Origin: Nocardioides cavernae
Lineage (GTDB): Bacteria; Actinomycetota; Actinomycetes; Propionibacteriales; Nocardioidaceae
Direction of reading: 5' to 3'
NCBI RefSeq assembly: GCF_013410035.1
Contig: NZ_JACCBW010000001.1
Span: forward strand, 620,001-684,000
Length of the DNA stretch: 64,000 nt
Each line of letters opens with the position of its first letter. Within the stretch, counting starts at the first letter, position 1. A model generated the notes under the pieces. That model was not told the origin of the DNA and did not search any database. It saw only the letters and a program-made list of their open reading frames with translations. Positions 8,289 to 17,211 of the stretch are shown here, one piece after another. The position numbers and the translations under genes are program-made.

Positions 8289-9761
8289 ATGCTCGCGCTT
8301 TGCAGTGGGGAACTGCGCAGCCGGGCGGGGACAGGGATCATGGCGCTCGCGTCGTTCCTGGCCCTGGTCTGGATCGGCGCAGGAAGTAGTCAGGGCTGGT
8401 GGACACCACCGGCCGCATCGGCGGTGCCGTCTCTGGGGGACGGGCTCGTCAGTGGGATCTTCGTCGCCGGCGCCGGGTGCGCCGCGATGGTCGGCTGGCG
8501 CAGGCACGCCCGCTCGGCAGCCGGCTGGGTCGTCGCGACGGGGGTGCTCGTCGCCGGGCAGTCGCTCCTCGTGACGCTCATCGCGCTGCAGAGCACGCCG
8601 CCGCGCAGCTCCGCCGTGCAGTGGCTGGTGCTCGCGGTCGTGGCGGCGGGGGCCGCCGCGGTCGTCGGGCCGCTCGCCACGACCCGCCGCGCCGGCAGCG
8701 TCGTCGACGACACGCTGGTCATCGGGGTCGGGATGGGCCTGGTGGCCGCCGGCCACCTGCTCCTGCAGTTCCCGCGCACGCAGCCGCCGACGCCGCTCAT
8801 CACCGTGGTGTGCGGCGCGCTCGTCGCCACCCACGCCGTGGTCACGGTCCTCGTGCTCCGGCAGCGCTCGGTCGACCGGCGGCTGGCCGTGCTGCTCGCC
8901 GCGACGACCGTCGTGGTCGGGCTCGGCCAGCTCGTCCCGCCGCTGGGACTGTCCGGCACCGCCGCCGACAGCCTGCTCTGGCTGGCGCGCACCGGTCTCG
9001 GTGCCGCATGGCTCGCGGCCGGCTGGTGCGTCCTGCGCCGGGCGATGGAGGACGAGCGCCGTCGGATCGACTCCGTCGAGCGGGTGCTGGTCGACGCGAC
9101 CCGCGACCAGCGCGAGCGGCTCCACGAGCTGCGCAGCGCGGTCGCCGGCCTGGTCAGCGGATCCCAGCTGCTCGACCGCGAGGACCTGTCCGCCGAGATG
9201 CGCATCCGGCTCTGGACGTCGCTGCGCCGTGAGCTCGACCGCATGGAGCGGATGCTCTCCGGCGAGGTGGCCGCCGCCACCGACCTGCGGCTCGACGAGG
9301 CGCTCGAGGTCATCCTCGACGTCCAACGGCTCAAGGGCCGCCAGGTCGAGCTCCGCAGCAGCGGTGACGTCGTCCGGGCCCGCTTCGACGCGCTGGCCGA
9401 GGTCGTCAACGTCCTGATGGACAACGCCGTCAAGCACGGCGGCACGGACAGCAGCGTGGTCGAGGTCGTGCGCCGCGACGAGGAGACGGTCGACATCACG
9501 ATCACCGACTTCGGACGCGGCATCCCGAAGGAGAAGCGCGCGCAGATCTTCGAGTGGGGCGGCCGCGCCAGCGCGGCTCCCGGCGAGGGGATCGGCCTCC
9601 ACGTGGCCAAGCGCCTCATGACCGAGGACGGCGGCTCGCTGGCCCTGGCCGAGCGGGAGGGCACCGGCTCGTCGTTCGTCATCTCGCTGCCCGCCGCCCG
9701 CCGTTCGCCGGAGAACGACCTGACGATGGAGGGCAGTCATGGCTGGCGCCGCTCGGGCTGA
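8289..9761 (+). CDS. Membrane sensor histidine kinase
   Basis: A 490-residue kinase. The N-terminal half (about residues 15-250) is a multi-helix membrane sensor with roughly seven or eight hydrophobic segments and no recognisable extracellular domain. The dimerisation helix carries the likely phospho-acceptor in RERLHELRSAVAGL. The HATPase domain has the N box NVLMDNAVKHGG, G1 DFGRGIPKEK and G2 GEGIGLHVAKRL. The ATG at 8289 is preceded by GGGGGAAGGGA; longer open frame upstream lacks a hydrophobic start. It overlaps the response regulator gene by 23 bases, so the two form a pair. The signal is unknown; it could be envelope or polymer status. Confidence 0.9.
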   Translation: MLALCSGELRSRAGTGIMALASFLALVWIGAGSSQGWWTPPAASAVPSLGDGLVSGIFVAGAGCAAMVGWRRHARSAAGWVVATGVLVAGQSLLVTLIALQSTPPRSSAVQWLVLAVVAAGAAAVVGPLATTRRAGSVVDDTLVIGVGMGLVAAGHLLLQFPRTQPPTPLITVVCGALVATHAVVTVLVLRQRSVDRRLAVLLAATTVVVGLGQLVPPLGLSGTAADSLLWLARTGLGAAWLAAGWCVLRRAMEDERRRIDSVERVLVDATRDQRERLHELRSAVAGLVSGSQLLDREDLSAEMRIRLWTSLRRELDRMERMLSGEVAAATDLRLDEALEVILDVQRLKGRQVELRSSGDVVRARFDALAEVVNVLMDNAVKHGGTDSSVVEVVRRDEETVDITITDFGRGIPKEKRAQIFEWGGRASAAPGEGIGLHVAKRLMTEDGGSLALAEREGTGSSFVISLPAARRSPENDLTMEGSHGWRRSG

Positions 9762-10422
9762 CCACCGGGTCCTCATCATCGACGACCACGTCCTGTTCGC
9801 GGAGTCCATGGAGCTCGCGCTGTCGCTCGAGGGCTACGACGTCCGGCGGCTGGAGCCGCCGGAGGAGGGCGGGTCGATGGCGACGCTGCGGTCGCTGGCC
9901 CTGCGCGCCAACCCGCGCACCGTCCTGCTCGACCTGGACCTGGGTCGCTTCGGCGACGGGGTCAACCTCATCGCCCCGCTCGCCCGGGCCAACGCCAACG
10001 TGGTCGTCCTGACCGGCTCCGAGGACGTGGGCCGCTGGGGCGCCTGCATGCGGCTCGGCGCCCGCAAGGTGCTGCCCAAGACGGGCGCGCTGCAGCAGGC
10101 GCTGGCCACCGTGCGACGACTCCACCAGGGTCTCCCGGTCGTCACCCGCGAGGAGCTCGAGACGCTCCTCGAGGCGTGGGCGCGCGACCGCCAGGCCAAC
10201 GACGACGTACGCCGCCGGCTCGACCTGCTGACCCCGCGGGAGCGGCAGGTCCTGGGCGCCCTCATCGAGGGCCGCACGGTGCGGGCGATCGCCACGGACA
10301 GCGTGGTCTCCGAGGCCACGGTGCGCACGCAGGTGAAGTCCATCCTCGGCAAGCTGGAGGTCTCCTCCCAGCTCGCGGCCGTGGGGATGGCCAACCAGGT
10401 CGGCTGGAAGCAGGGGGCGTGA
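9739..10422 (+). CDS. LuxR/NarL-family response regulator
   Basis: A 227-residue regulator with a complete receiver: acidic pair D15-D16 (VLIIDDH), phospho-acceptor Asp in TVLLDLDLG near residue 65, the VLTGS switch residue and the lysine of VLPKTG. The C-terminal LuxR helix-turn-helix is LTPRERQVLGALIEGRTVRAI followed by ATVRTQVKSILGKLEV. It starts inside the kinase gene with GGAGG upstream, and its stop overlaps the asparagine-synthase-like start (TGATG). It therefore probably controls polymer genes with the kinase at 8289. Its DNA-binding domain resembles that of the LuxR gene at 7125-7847. Confidence 0.9.
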   Translation: MAGAARADHRVLIIDDHVLFAESMELALSLEGYDVRRLEPPEEGGSMATLRSLALRANPRTVLLDLDLGRFGDGVNLIAPLARANANVVVLTGSEDVGRWGACMRLGARKVLPKTGALQQALATVRRLHQGLPVVTREELETLLEAWARDRQANDDVRRRLDLLTPRERQVLGALIEGRTVRAIATDSVVSEATVRTQVKSILGKLEVSSQLAAVGMANQVGWKQGA

Positions 10423-12209
10423 TGGGTGGCATCGCAGGCGTACGCGTGTTCTCGGGTGACGGCGTCGCGGAGGCCACGCTCGTCGAGATGGCCGAACGCC
10501 TGCGCCACCGCGGCCCCGACGCGTCGGGCACCTGGGTCGGGCCCGACGTCGGCCTGGCCCACGCCCGGCTCGCGATCATCGACGACGAGCACGCGCGCCA
10601 GCCGATGCTCTCCGCCGACGGCCGCTGGGCGCTCGTGCTCGACGGCGAGATCCTCAACCACGAGAGCCTGCGCACCCACCTCGACCACCCGTTCCGCACC
10701 CGCGGCGACGCCGAGGTCGTGCTCGCCGGGCTCGCGCTCGAGGGCATCAGCTTCGTCGAGCGGCTGCGCGGGCAGTTCGCGTTCGTCGCGCACGACCTGC
10801 GCACGGGCGCCACGCACCTCGTCCGGGACCGGCTCGGCATCCTGCCGCTGCACTACCGCCACGTCCCGGGAGGGCTGGCGTTCGCCTCCGAGGTCAAGGC
10901 GCTGCTCGTCGTCGGGCCGGCTGCGGCGCTCGACCACCGCAGCCTCGACGCGTTCCTCGCCACCCGCACCGTCCCGGCCCCCGACACGCTCTTCGAGGGC
11001 GTCAAGAAGGTACGCCCCGCGCACCGCGTCGCCATCAGCGCGGGCGGGCACGTCGAGGAGGTGCCCTACTGGGTGCCGCCCGAGTGCGACCCCGACGGCA
11101 CCTGGAGCGCCGGCGACGCCGTCGAGGCGGTCGGCGACGGCGTGCGCGAGGCCGTACGCACCGCGCTCGCTGCCGACGTGCCGCTCGGCGTGCACCTGTC
11201 CGGCGGACTCGACAGCAGCCTGGTCGCCGCCCAGGCCCAGCAGCTGCGCGGGGACGACCACCTGCACTCCTTCGCGGTCGCCTCGGACGGCGAGACCGAC
11301 CCGGCCCGCCGGGTGGCCGACCTCCTCGGCACCCGCCACCACGAGGTGGCGGTCCGGGCCGACGAGCTCGACGCGCTCTGGACCCGACTGACCTGGCACC
11401 GCGACGCACCCATCGCCGAGACCGAGGACGTCGAGGCGTTCGCGCTCGCCCGGGCGGCGCGCGAGCACGTCGGCGTGGTGCTGTCGGGCGACGGCGGAGA
11501 CGAGCTGTTCGGCGGCCACGGCCGCTACCGCTACGCCCGGCTCGCCGAGCGCGCCCACGTCCTGCCGGCCCTCGTCCGCACCGGGCTCGCCGGACCGGTC
11601 GAGCGGCGCTTGGGCGCCACGTTCACCTCGGCCGAGCGGCAGCGCCTGCTCGGCGTCGCGCCGCCGCCGGACCGGCGTACGTCCGCGGCGTCGGGCGCCG
11701 ACGCGGTCGACCGCATGCTGCGCCACGACCTGCGCCACGACCTGCCCGACCACCTACTCGAGCGCGCCGACCGGATGTCGAAGGCGGCCTCGCTCGAGGT
11801 GCGCCCGGCGCTGCTGGACCACCGCCTCGTCGAGCTGGCGTTCCGGCTGCCGACGTCGCTGAAGGTGCGCGCCGGGTCGACGCAGTGGGTGCTGCGCGAG
11901 GCTGCGCGACCGCTGCTGCCCGACGAGGTGATCGACGCCCGCCCGACCCGCCGCCACCACGCGTTGCTGGACGCGGGCGTGCGCGACCTGCTCCACGACC
12001 GCCTGACCGGCACCGGCTCGTGGGTGGCGACGACGCTGGACCCCGACGTCGTGAGCGGACTGCTCCTGCACTCAGGCGGCTCCGGGGAGGTCGACGCCCG
12101 GCTCTGGACGCTGCTCGGCCTCGAGGTCTGGCACGACTGCTTCCTCGGCACCGCACCGGCCCTGCCCCGGCCGCGGCAGTCGGCGCCGTCGTACGTCCAC
12201 GGCTCCTGA
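10422..12209 (+). CDS. Asparagine-synthase-like amidotransferase lacking the catalytic Cys2
   Basis: A 595-residue protein with an N-terminal class-II glutamine amidotransferase fold (RHRGPDASG, about residues 1-190) and a C-terminal AsnB ATP-pyrophosphatase domain with the PP-loop LSGGLDSSL near residue 260 and SGDGGDELFGGHGRYRY. Active family members begin MCGIAG, where Cys2 is the glutaminase nucleophile. This one reads MGGIAG, so it should be unable to hydrolyse glutamine and may use free ammonia or another amine. Similar proteins are standard in XrtA-associated and other EPS clusters. It is translationally coupled to the response regulator. Its acceptor substrate is unknown; a sugar acid or amino acid carboxyl is a reasonable guess. 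Confidence 0.88.
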   Translation: MGGIAGVRVFSGDGVAEATLVEMAERLRHRGPDASGTWVGPDVGLAHARLAIIDDEHARQPMLSADGRWALVLDGEILNHESLRTHLDHPFRTRGDAEVVLAGLALEGISFVERLRGQFAFVAHDLRTGATHLVRDRLGILPLHYRHVPGGLAFASEVKALLVVGPAAALDHRSLDAFLATRTVPAPDTLFEGVKKVRPAHRVAISAGGHVEEVPYWVPPECDPDGTWSAGDAVEAVGDGVREAVRTALAADVPLGVHLSGGLDSSLVAAQAQQLRGDDHLHSFAVASDGETDPARRVADLLGTRHHEVAVRADELDALWTRLTWHRDAPIAETEDVEAFALARAAREHVGVVLSGDGGDELFGGHGRYRYARLAERAHVLPALVRTGLAGPVERRLGATFTSAERQRLLGVAPPPDRRTSAASGADAVDRMLRHDLRHDLPDHLLERADRMSKAASLEVRPALLDHRLVELAFRLPTSLKVRAGSTQWVLREAARPLLPDEVIDARPTRRHHALLDAGVRDLLHDRLTGTGSWVATTLDPDVVSGLLLHSGGSGEVDARLWTLLGLEVWHDCFLGTAPALPRPRQSAPSYVHGS

Positions 12210-12272
12210 GGTTCGCCCGCCCCGGCGGCGGGTGACGCACGTCGGCGTACGCCCGTGTCCGGGCGCGCGGCT

Positions 12273-12305
12273 GCGGCGGCCGAGGAGGGGGGCCTCGACC
12301 GCCGC
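12273..12305 (+). terminator. Hairpin terminator after the kinase/regulator/amidotransferase operon
   Basis: GCGGCGG (12273-12279) pairs with CCGCCGC (12299-12305), and CGAGG (12281-12285) with CCTCG (12293-12297). One mismatch separates the two stems and the loop is G-rich. It lies 64 bases after the amidotransferase stop codon. Confidence 0.6.
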
Positions 12306-12330
12306 CACTGGTTCGCGTCGGTAATCCGGA

Positions 12331-12359
12331 TGACGAGGCGTGGGGTTTCTCGTCACGCC
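12331..12359. repeat. Two interlocked, mutually exclusive inverted repeats
   Basis: TGACGAG (12331-12337) can pair with CTCGTCA (12349-12355), while GGCGTG (12337-12342) can pair with CACGCC (12354-12359). The two stems cannot form together. This is an attenuator-like arrangement or a pair of overlapping protein sites. Confidence 0.35.
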
Positions 12360-12593
12360 AGCGGCCACCAGGGGCGGCCAGTGCGGGGCTGGCCCTAGAG
12401 GGCGAACCAGTGTTGTGGGTGCACCTCTTCGAGATTAGGTCCAGCCCCGACCGCTGCCCATCCCTCTGACTGGGTATCTCCCGGACGTGCACGCCTATCG
12501 CTCATTTGCGGCATGCCGTGCCGGCCCCGCGTTCCTAGGCTCGCACCAAGGGTCAGCAGCGGACCGCCTTGGGCGGTGGTCCGGAGGGGGTTG

Positions 12594-14102
12594 ATGGGGA
12601 TGACGCAGGTCGTAGCCGACGTGATGACGCCGGAGGTGTCGACGCTGGGGAGGACGACGATCCCCCGGCCCCGAGCAGCCGCCCCGAGCGCCTTCGTGGC
12701 TCCTCCACTCGCCCCGAGCTCCGTCACCGTCCCGCCGGCGGTCGTGCCGCCGGTGGCCGACTCCCGGCCGACCGGCTCGCGCCGCGGTCCCGTGTGGCCC
12801 GCCGTCCTCCTCGACCTCGGTCTCGCGCTCGCCGTCGGCGCCACCGCCTGGGCCACCGGCCAGCTGCCCGCCGTCGCCGCGCTCGCGCTGGCCGTCGGGT
12901 GGCCGCTGATGCTCGCCGGGGCCGGCCGCTACCGCCACCAGGCGCTGGGCCAGGCGCGCTCGGCTCGCGTCAGCGTCCTCGCCTGGTCAGGCATCCGCGC
13001 CGCCGTCCTCGCGCTCGCCCTCGCCCCGTGGCTCGGGCACGCCGACGTGACCGGCCTGGTCGCCGGCGTCGCCGCACTCACCGTCGCGAGCGGCGTCCCG
13101 TTCCTGGCCGGCCGCCGGCCGCGCCGCCCGCGCGTCGTGCTCGCCGGCCGCTCCCGCGACGTGCGCGACCTGGTCGCCGCGCTGGAGGCCTCCGGCACCC
13201 ACGAGGTCGTCGCCGCCTGCCTGACGCGCACCGCCAAGGAGCCCCTCGGTGGGCTGCCGACCTACGTCGGCTTCGCCTCCGCGTCCGAGATCGCCCACCG
13301 GCACGGTGCCGACGCCGTGGTCGTGCTCCCCGGCGCGCGGCTCAGCCCGCCGGAGGTGCGTCGCCTGCACTGGTCGCTGGCCGGCGTGGGTGCCGAGCTC
13401 TACCTCGGCACCGGTCTCCTCGACGTGGAGCCCACGCGCACCCGGGTGCTGTCCGACTCCGGGCTCGACGTGATGCACGTGCGCCAACCGGTCCTCCACG
13501 GACCACGTCGTGTGGTCAAGGACGTCGTCGAGCGGGCGTTCGCGCTGGTCGCGCTCGTCCTCGCCCTGCCGCTGCTGGCGGTGCTGGCGGTGGCGATCCG
13601 CCGCGAGACCCCCGGCCCGGCGCTCTTCCGCCAGGAGCGGATCGGCCGCGACGGGGTGCCGTTCACGATGCTCAAGCTGCGTTCGATGGGGATCGACGCA
13701 GAGGCCGTGCGGGACGGCCTGGCGGCGGAGAACGAGAAGGACGAGGTGCTCTTCAAGATCGCCCAGGACCCGCGGATCACGCCGCTCGGTCGTCGGCTGC
13801 GCAAGTTCTCGCTCGACGAGCTGCCGCAGCTGTGGAACGTCGTGCGCGGCGACATGTCGCTCGTCGGCCCGCGCCCGGCGCTGCCGAGCGAGGTCGCCCG
13901 CTACGACATCGACCCGCAGCGGCGGCTCGTCGTCAAGCCGGGTGTCACCGGTCTCTGGCAGGTGTCCGGCCGCTCGGACCTGTCGTGGGCGGAGTCGGTC
14001 CGCCTCGACATCAAGTACGTCGACAACTGGTCGCTCCGGCTCGACCTGTCGATCCTGGTGCGCACCGTACGGGCCGTCCTCGGCCACCACGGGGCGTACT
14101 GA
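12594..14102 (+). CDS. Undecaprenyl-phosphate sugar phosphotransferase (WcaJ/WbaP type), EPS initiation
   Basis: A 502-residue polyprenyl-glycosylphosphotransferase, expected to load the first sugar phosphate onto undecaprenyl phosphate at the inner membrane face. After a proline-rich N-terminus come four hydrophobic helices (about 60-175), a nucleotide-binding-like middle region (VVLAGRSRDV), another membrane helix near 310-330, and the catalytic domain with KLRSM, LRKFSLDELPQLWNV, DMSLVGPRP and the KPGVTGLWQVSGR block. The ATG at 12594 has GGAGGG 5 bases upstream. It stands first in its transcript. Confidence 0.93.
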   Translation: MGMTQVVADVMTPEVSTLGRTTIPRPRAAAPSAFVAPPLAPSSVTVPPAVVPPVADSRPTGSRRGPVWPAVLLDLGLALAVGATAWATGQLPAVAALALAVGWPLMLAGAGRYRHQALGQARSARVSVLAWSGIRAAVLALALAPWLGHADVTGLVAGVAALTVASGVPFLAGRRPRRPRVVLAGRSRDVRDLVAALEASGTHEVVAACLTRTAKEPLGGLPTYVGFASASEIAHRHGADAVVVLPGARLSPPEVRRLHWSLAGVGAELYLGTGLLDVEPTRTRVLSDSGLDVMHVRQPVLHGPRRVVKDVVERAFALVALVLALPLLAVLAVAIRRETPGPALFRQERIGRDGVPFTMLKLRSMGIDAEAVRDGLAAENEKDEVLFKIAQDPRITPLGRRLRKFSLDELPQLWNVVRGDMSLVGPRPALPSEVARYDIDPQRRLVVKPGVTGLWQVSGRSDLSWAESVRLDIKYVDNWSLRLDLSILVRTVRAVLGHHGAY

Positions 14103-14167
14103 CAGACGCCGGGAACACAGCAGGACCGCACTCAGGTGCGGTACGGCCGCAGGGGGCGGCCACACAG

Positions 14168-14911
14168 ATGAAGACAACCAACCGAAGGAACAGGGCCGCG
14201 CACGTCATGACGTGCGCGGTTGCGGGCGTGGTGCTGGCCGCTTGCGGCGGGCAGGCCCCGCCGGCGGCGGACCCGACGCACGGGCAGCCCTCGGCCGCCG
14301 GCTCCGCTGACGTGGGCGCCACGAGTTCGGCCGAGCGCGACGGCACGTCGTCGATCGCCCCCGAGCCCGCGTCCGGCGCCGACGCGTCGTCCAACTCGTC
14401 GGCCACCCCGTCAGGGGACGAGCAGGGCGAAGGGTCCACCGGCGAGGAGGTCGACAACGGCAGCGAGCCGGGCCTCGAGATGCCGGAGGCCCCTGAGGAG
14501 GAGGTCGAGAGCCTGACGGAGCTCCTCACCCCCGTGCGCAGCGGACCACTCGTCTCCACGCCGCTCCCAGCTGCGGCGTCCGCTCGTGGACGGGTGGTGG
14601 CCGGCTACCCCGCCTTCCTCCGCCCCGTGCGCTCCAGCCAGGTCGAGACCACCAGCGTCTCACCCTCTGCCGGACGCCTGCAGGTCGCGCTGGCGGGCAC
14701 GAGCGCCCTCGCGCCGGAACAGGTGCTCGTCGCCTTCCGCACGCGGTTGTCGGGTCGCGGCCTGCAGGAGCAGGATGCTCCGGTCACCGTGGCCGGCGCC
14801 CGCGCAGCCGCGTTCCGACGCGGGGACAGCACCGTCACGATCACCGTCCAGGCCCGGTCGGGACGGACGAGCTATTCCGTCCACGCGACGCTGCGTGCCG
14901 GGAGAGACTGA
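14168..14911 (+). CDS. Lipoprotein of unknown function
   Basis: A 247-residue predicted lipoprotein. A short basic N-terminus and hydrophobic core end in lipobox LAAC, with Cys near residue 26. The next roughly 90 residues are low-complexity and rich in Ser, Ala, Gly and Glu, like a wall-spanning linker. The last 110 residues form a small folded domain of unknown family (VSPSAGRLQVALAGTS onward). It precedes an MFS gene by 3 bases and is likely co-transcribed with it. The location suggests a periplasmic or outer-face role linked to EPS, but nothing in the sequence proves it. Confidence 0.75.
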   Translation: MKTTNRRNRAAHVMTCAVAGVVLAACGGQAPPAADPTHGQPSAAGSADVGATSSAERDGTSSIAPEPASGADASSNSSATPSGDEQGEGSTGEEVDNGSEPGLEMPEAPEEEVESLTELLTPVRSGPLVSTPLPAAASARGRVVAGYPAFLRPVRSSQVETTSVSPSAGRLQVALAGTSALAPEQVLVAFRTRLSGRGLQEQDAPVTVAGARAAAFRRGDSTVTITVQARSGRTSYSVHATLRAGRD

Positions 14912-14914
14912 GCC

Positions 14915-16192
14915 ATGTACATCAGCGTCCGGGACAGGCCCGGTGCCGACGAACGCGCCGCCGACGGCACGCGAGCCGCCCGTCCCCCGGTGGGCCGCGC
15001 GGTCGTCCTCCTCGGCATCGTGTCGCTCCTGACCGACGTCTCTTCGGAGTCCGTCTCTGCGATCCTGCCGCTCTACCTCACGATGGTCGTCGGGCTGTCG
15101 CCCGTCGCGTACGGCCTCATCGACGGCCTCTACCAAGGCGTCAGCGCGCTGGTGCGCCTCGGTGGCGGCTGGGTCTCCGACGCCACGGACCGGCCCAAGT
15201 GGGTCGCCTTCCTCGGCTACGGCCTGTCCGCCGTCGCACGCGTCTTCCTCCTCTTCGCCTCCGGCGCCGCAGGCATCGCAGCCGTGGTCACCGCGGACCG
15301 CATCGGCAAGGGCATCCGCACTGCGCCACGGGACGCGATGATCAGCACCGCGACACCCACCGAGCACCTCGGTCGCGCGTTCGGCGTCCACCGGATGCTC
15401 GACACCATCGGCGCAGCACTCGGCCCGTTGATCGCCTTCGGCCTGCTGTGGGCGATCCCCGACGGCTACTCGGTCGTCCTCGTCGTGTCCCTCGCGTTCG
15501 CCCTCGCCGGCGTCGCGCTGCTGGGGCTGCTCGGCCCGGACGTACGACCCCGGAGGGACCGCGGCGCCCGCGCTGCTGGACAGACAGGACCCACGCCTCC
15601 GCCGTTCCGTTGGCGCGACCTCGGCGACCGCCGCCTGCGTCCGCTCCTGGTGGTGGCGGGCGTGCTCGGCCTGCTGACCGTGGGTGACGGTTTCATCTAC
15701 CTCGCGCTGCTGGACCATGGCGGCGTCAACGTGACGTGGTTCCCGCTGTTCTACGTCGGCACCAACGTCGCCTACCTGTTCCTGGCCGTCCCGATCGGAC
15801 GACTCGCCGACCGGGTGGGACGGTCCCGCACCCTGGTCCTGGGGCACCTCGCGCTCGTCGGCGCCTACCTGTGCTCGGTCCTGCCCACGTCCACTGCGGC
15901 CGCCACCGTCGGGACGCTCGCGCTGCTCGGCGTCTTCTACGCGGCCACCGACGGCGTGATCGCGGCCATCGCCGGCCGTCTCGTGCCCGTCCAGGCCCGC
16001 ACGAGTGGCATCGCAGCGGCCCAGACGGTGGTGGCGGTGGCCCGGATGCTCGCCTCGGCCGGCTTCGGACTGCTCTGGTTCCTCCTCGGTCCCGCCGCCG
16101 CGATGGCGACCGTCGCCACGCTCCTCACCGTCGCGATCGCCGGCGCCGCGACCCGGATCGGCCGTCTCGACCGGTCCGAGGTCACAGCGTGA
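14915..16192 (+). CDS. Major facilitator superfamily transporter
   Basis: A 425-residue membrane protein with about 11-12 hydrophobic segments. The first helix region carries LTDVSSESVSAILPLYL and the loop 2-3 region has GGGWVSDATDRPKW, an MFS motif-A-like loop. A similar basic loop (GRLADRVGRSRTL) marks the start of the second half. The substrate is unknown. Its stop overlaps the GTG of the next gene (GTGA), and it follows the lipoprotein by 3 bases, giving a three-gene unit within the EPS locus. Confidence 0.85.
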   Translation: MYISVRDRPGADERAADGTRAARPPVGRAVVLLGIVSLLTDVSSESVSAILPLYLTMVVGLSPVAYGLIDGLYQGVSALVRLGGGWVSDATDRPKWVAFLGYGLSAVARVFLLFASGAAGIAAVVTADRIGKGIRTAPRDAMISTATPTEHLGRAFGVHRMLDTIGAALGPLIAFGLLWAIPDGYSVVLVVSLAFALAGVALLGLLGPDVRPRRDRGARAAGQTGPTPPPFRWRDLGDRRLRPLLVVAGVLGLLTVGDGFIYLALLDHGGVNVTWFPLFYVGTNVAYLFLAVPIGRLADRVGRSRTLVLGHLALVGAYLCSVLPTSTAAATVGTLALLGVFYAATDGVIAAIAGRLVPVQARTSGIAAAQTVVAVARMLASAGFGLLWFLLGPAAAMATVATLLTVAIAGAATRIGRLDRSEVTA

Positions 16193-17208
16193 CCGGGCGC
16201 GCCCGGGTCGTGGCCTTCGTCGCCGTCGTCGTCGTGCTGGTGGCCGCCGCCGGGTTCTACGTCCTGCGCGAGGGTCGCGAGGTACGCGCTCAGCGTGCCG
16301 CCGAGCCCGACACCGCGCAGGCACCGGTCGACGCGGTCGCCGACGGTCCACGCATCGTCTTCCGCCACACCGGGATCGACGCAGAGTACGGGCACGTCGC
16401 GATGGTCGGTCTCGATGATCCGTCCGGACCGCGCGCCTTCACGGACGTCGTCTGCGACCGGGTCGCCGCCCGTGCCTCGGGTGCCTCGTGCTTGGCGACC
16501 GAGCGCGGGGTTGCCACGGCCTACACCTCCCAGCAGCTGGACGCCGACTGGCAGGTGGTGGACGACACTGACCTGCCCGGCATCCCGAGTCGCACCCGCC
16601 TCTCCCCGGACGGTTCGCTCGTGGCGACCACGGTGTTCGTGACCGGGCACTCCTACATGTCGACCGGCTTCTCCACCGCCACCGAGGTGCACGCTTTCGA
16701 CGGTGGCGAGCGTTGGGGCAACCTGGAGGAGTTCCAGCTCGTCGTCGCCGGGGAGGAAGTGGATCCTGTGGACCGCAACGTCTGGGGGGTGACCTTCGCC
16801 GACGACGACCGGACGTTCTACGCGACGGTCGCCACCGGCGGCCGTACACATCTCGTGGAGGGCGACCTCCAGGCGCGCACGCTCACTGCGGTCGCCGAGG
16901 ACGCGGAGTGCCCGGCACTCTCACCCGACGGTTCGCGCGTCGCCTTCAAGGTCGACGTCGACCCGGGCCGCAAGGTGGTGTGGCAGATCGCCGTCCTCGA
17001 CCTCGCCACCGGCGATCGCGCGGTGCTCGAGGACGGTCCGCGCGGGCTCGACGACCAGGTCGAGTGGCTCGACGACGACACCCTGCTCTACGGCATGCCG
17101 CGTCGCGACGAGCCCGGAGTGACCGACGTGTGGTCGGTCGACGCGGCAGCCGACGCCACGCCGGAGCTGCTCATCGAGCAGGCGTGGTCGCCGACGGTCG
17201 TCCCGTGA
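16189..17208 (+). CDS. Membrane-anchored TolB-like beta-propeller protein
   Basis: A 339-residue protein with one N-terminal membrane anchor (VVAFVAVVVVLVAAAGFYVL) and a WD40/TolB-like propeller outside. Repeated blades end in patterns such as RLSPDGSLVATT and ALSPDGSRVAFKV. No enzyme motif is present. The GTG at 16189 is used because it overlaps the MFS stop in the typical GTGA manner and places the hydrophobic anchor at the N-terminus. It may form a complex with the lipoprotein and MFS protein. Confidence 0.82.
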   Translation: MTGRARVVAFVAVVVVLVAAAGFYVLREGREVRAQRAAEPDTAQAPVDAVADGPRIVFRHTGIDAEYGHVAMVGLDDPSGPRAFTDVVCDRVAARASGASCLATERGVATAYTSQQLDADWQVVDDTDLPGIPSRTRLSPDGSLVATTVFVTGHSYMSTGFSTATEVHAFDGGERWGNLEEFQLVVAGEEVDPVDRNVWGVTFADDDRTFYATVATGGRTHLVEGDLQARTLTAVAEDAECPALSPDGSRVAFKVDVDPGRKVVWQIAVLDLATGDRAVLEDGPRGLDDQVEWLDDDTLLYGMPRRDEPGVTDVWSVDAAADATPELLIEQAWSPTVVP

Positions 17209-17211
17209 GTG

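Larger units (their letters stand above)
12210..12593. other. 384-bp intergenic region before the initiating sugar transferase
   Basis: No gene is seen. It contains a terminator hairpin (12273-12305), a pair of interlocked inverted repeats (12331-12359), a weak copy of the locus motif (ACCAGTGTTGTGGGTG at 12406-12421), possible -10 boxes such as TAGGCT (12536-12541) and the ribosome-binding site GGAGGG at 12583. Confidence 0.5.
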
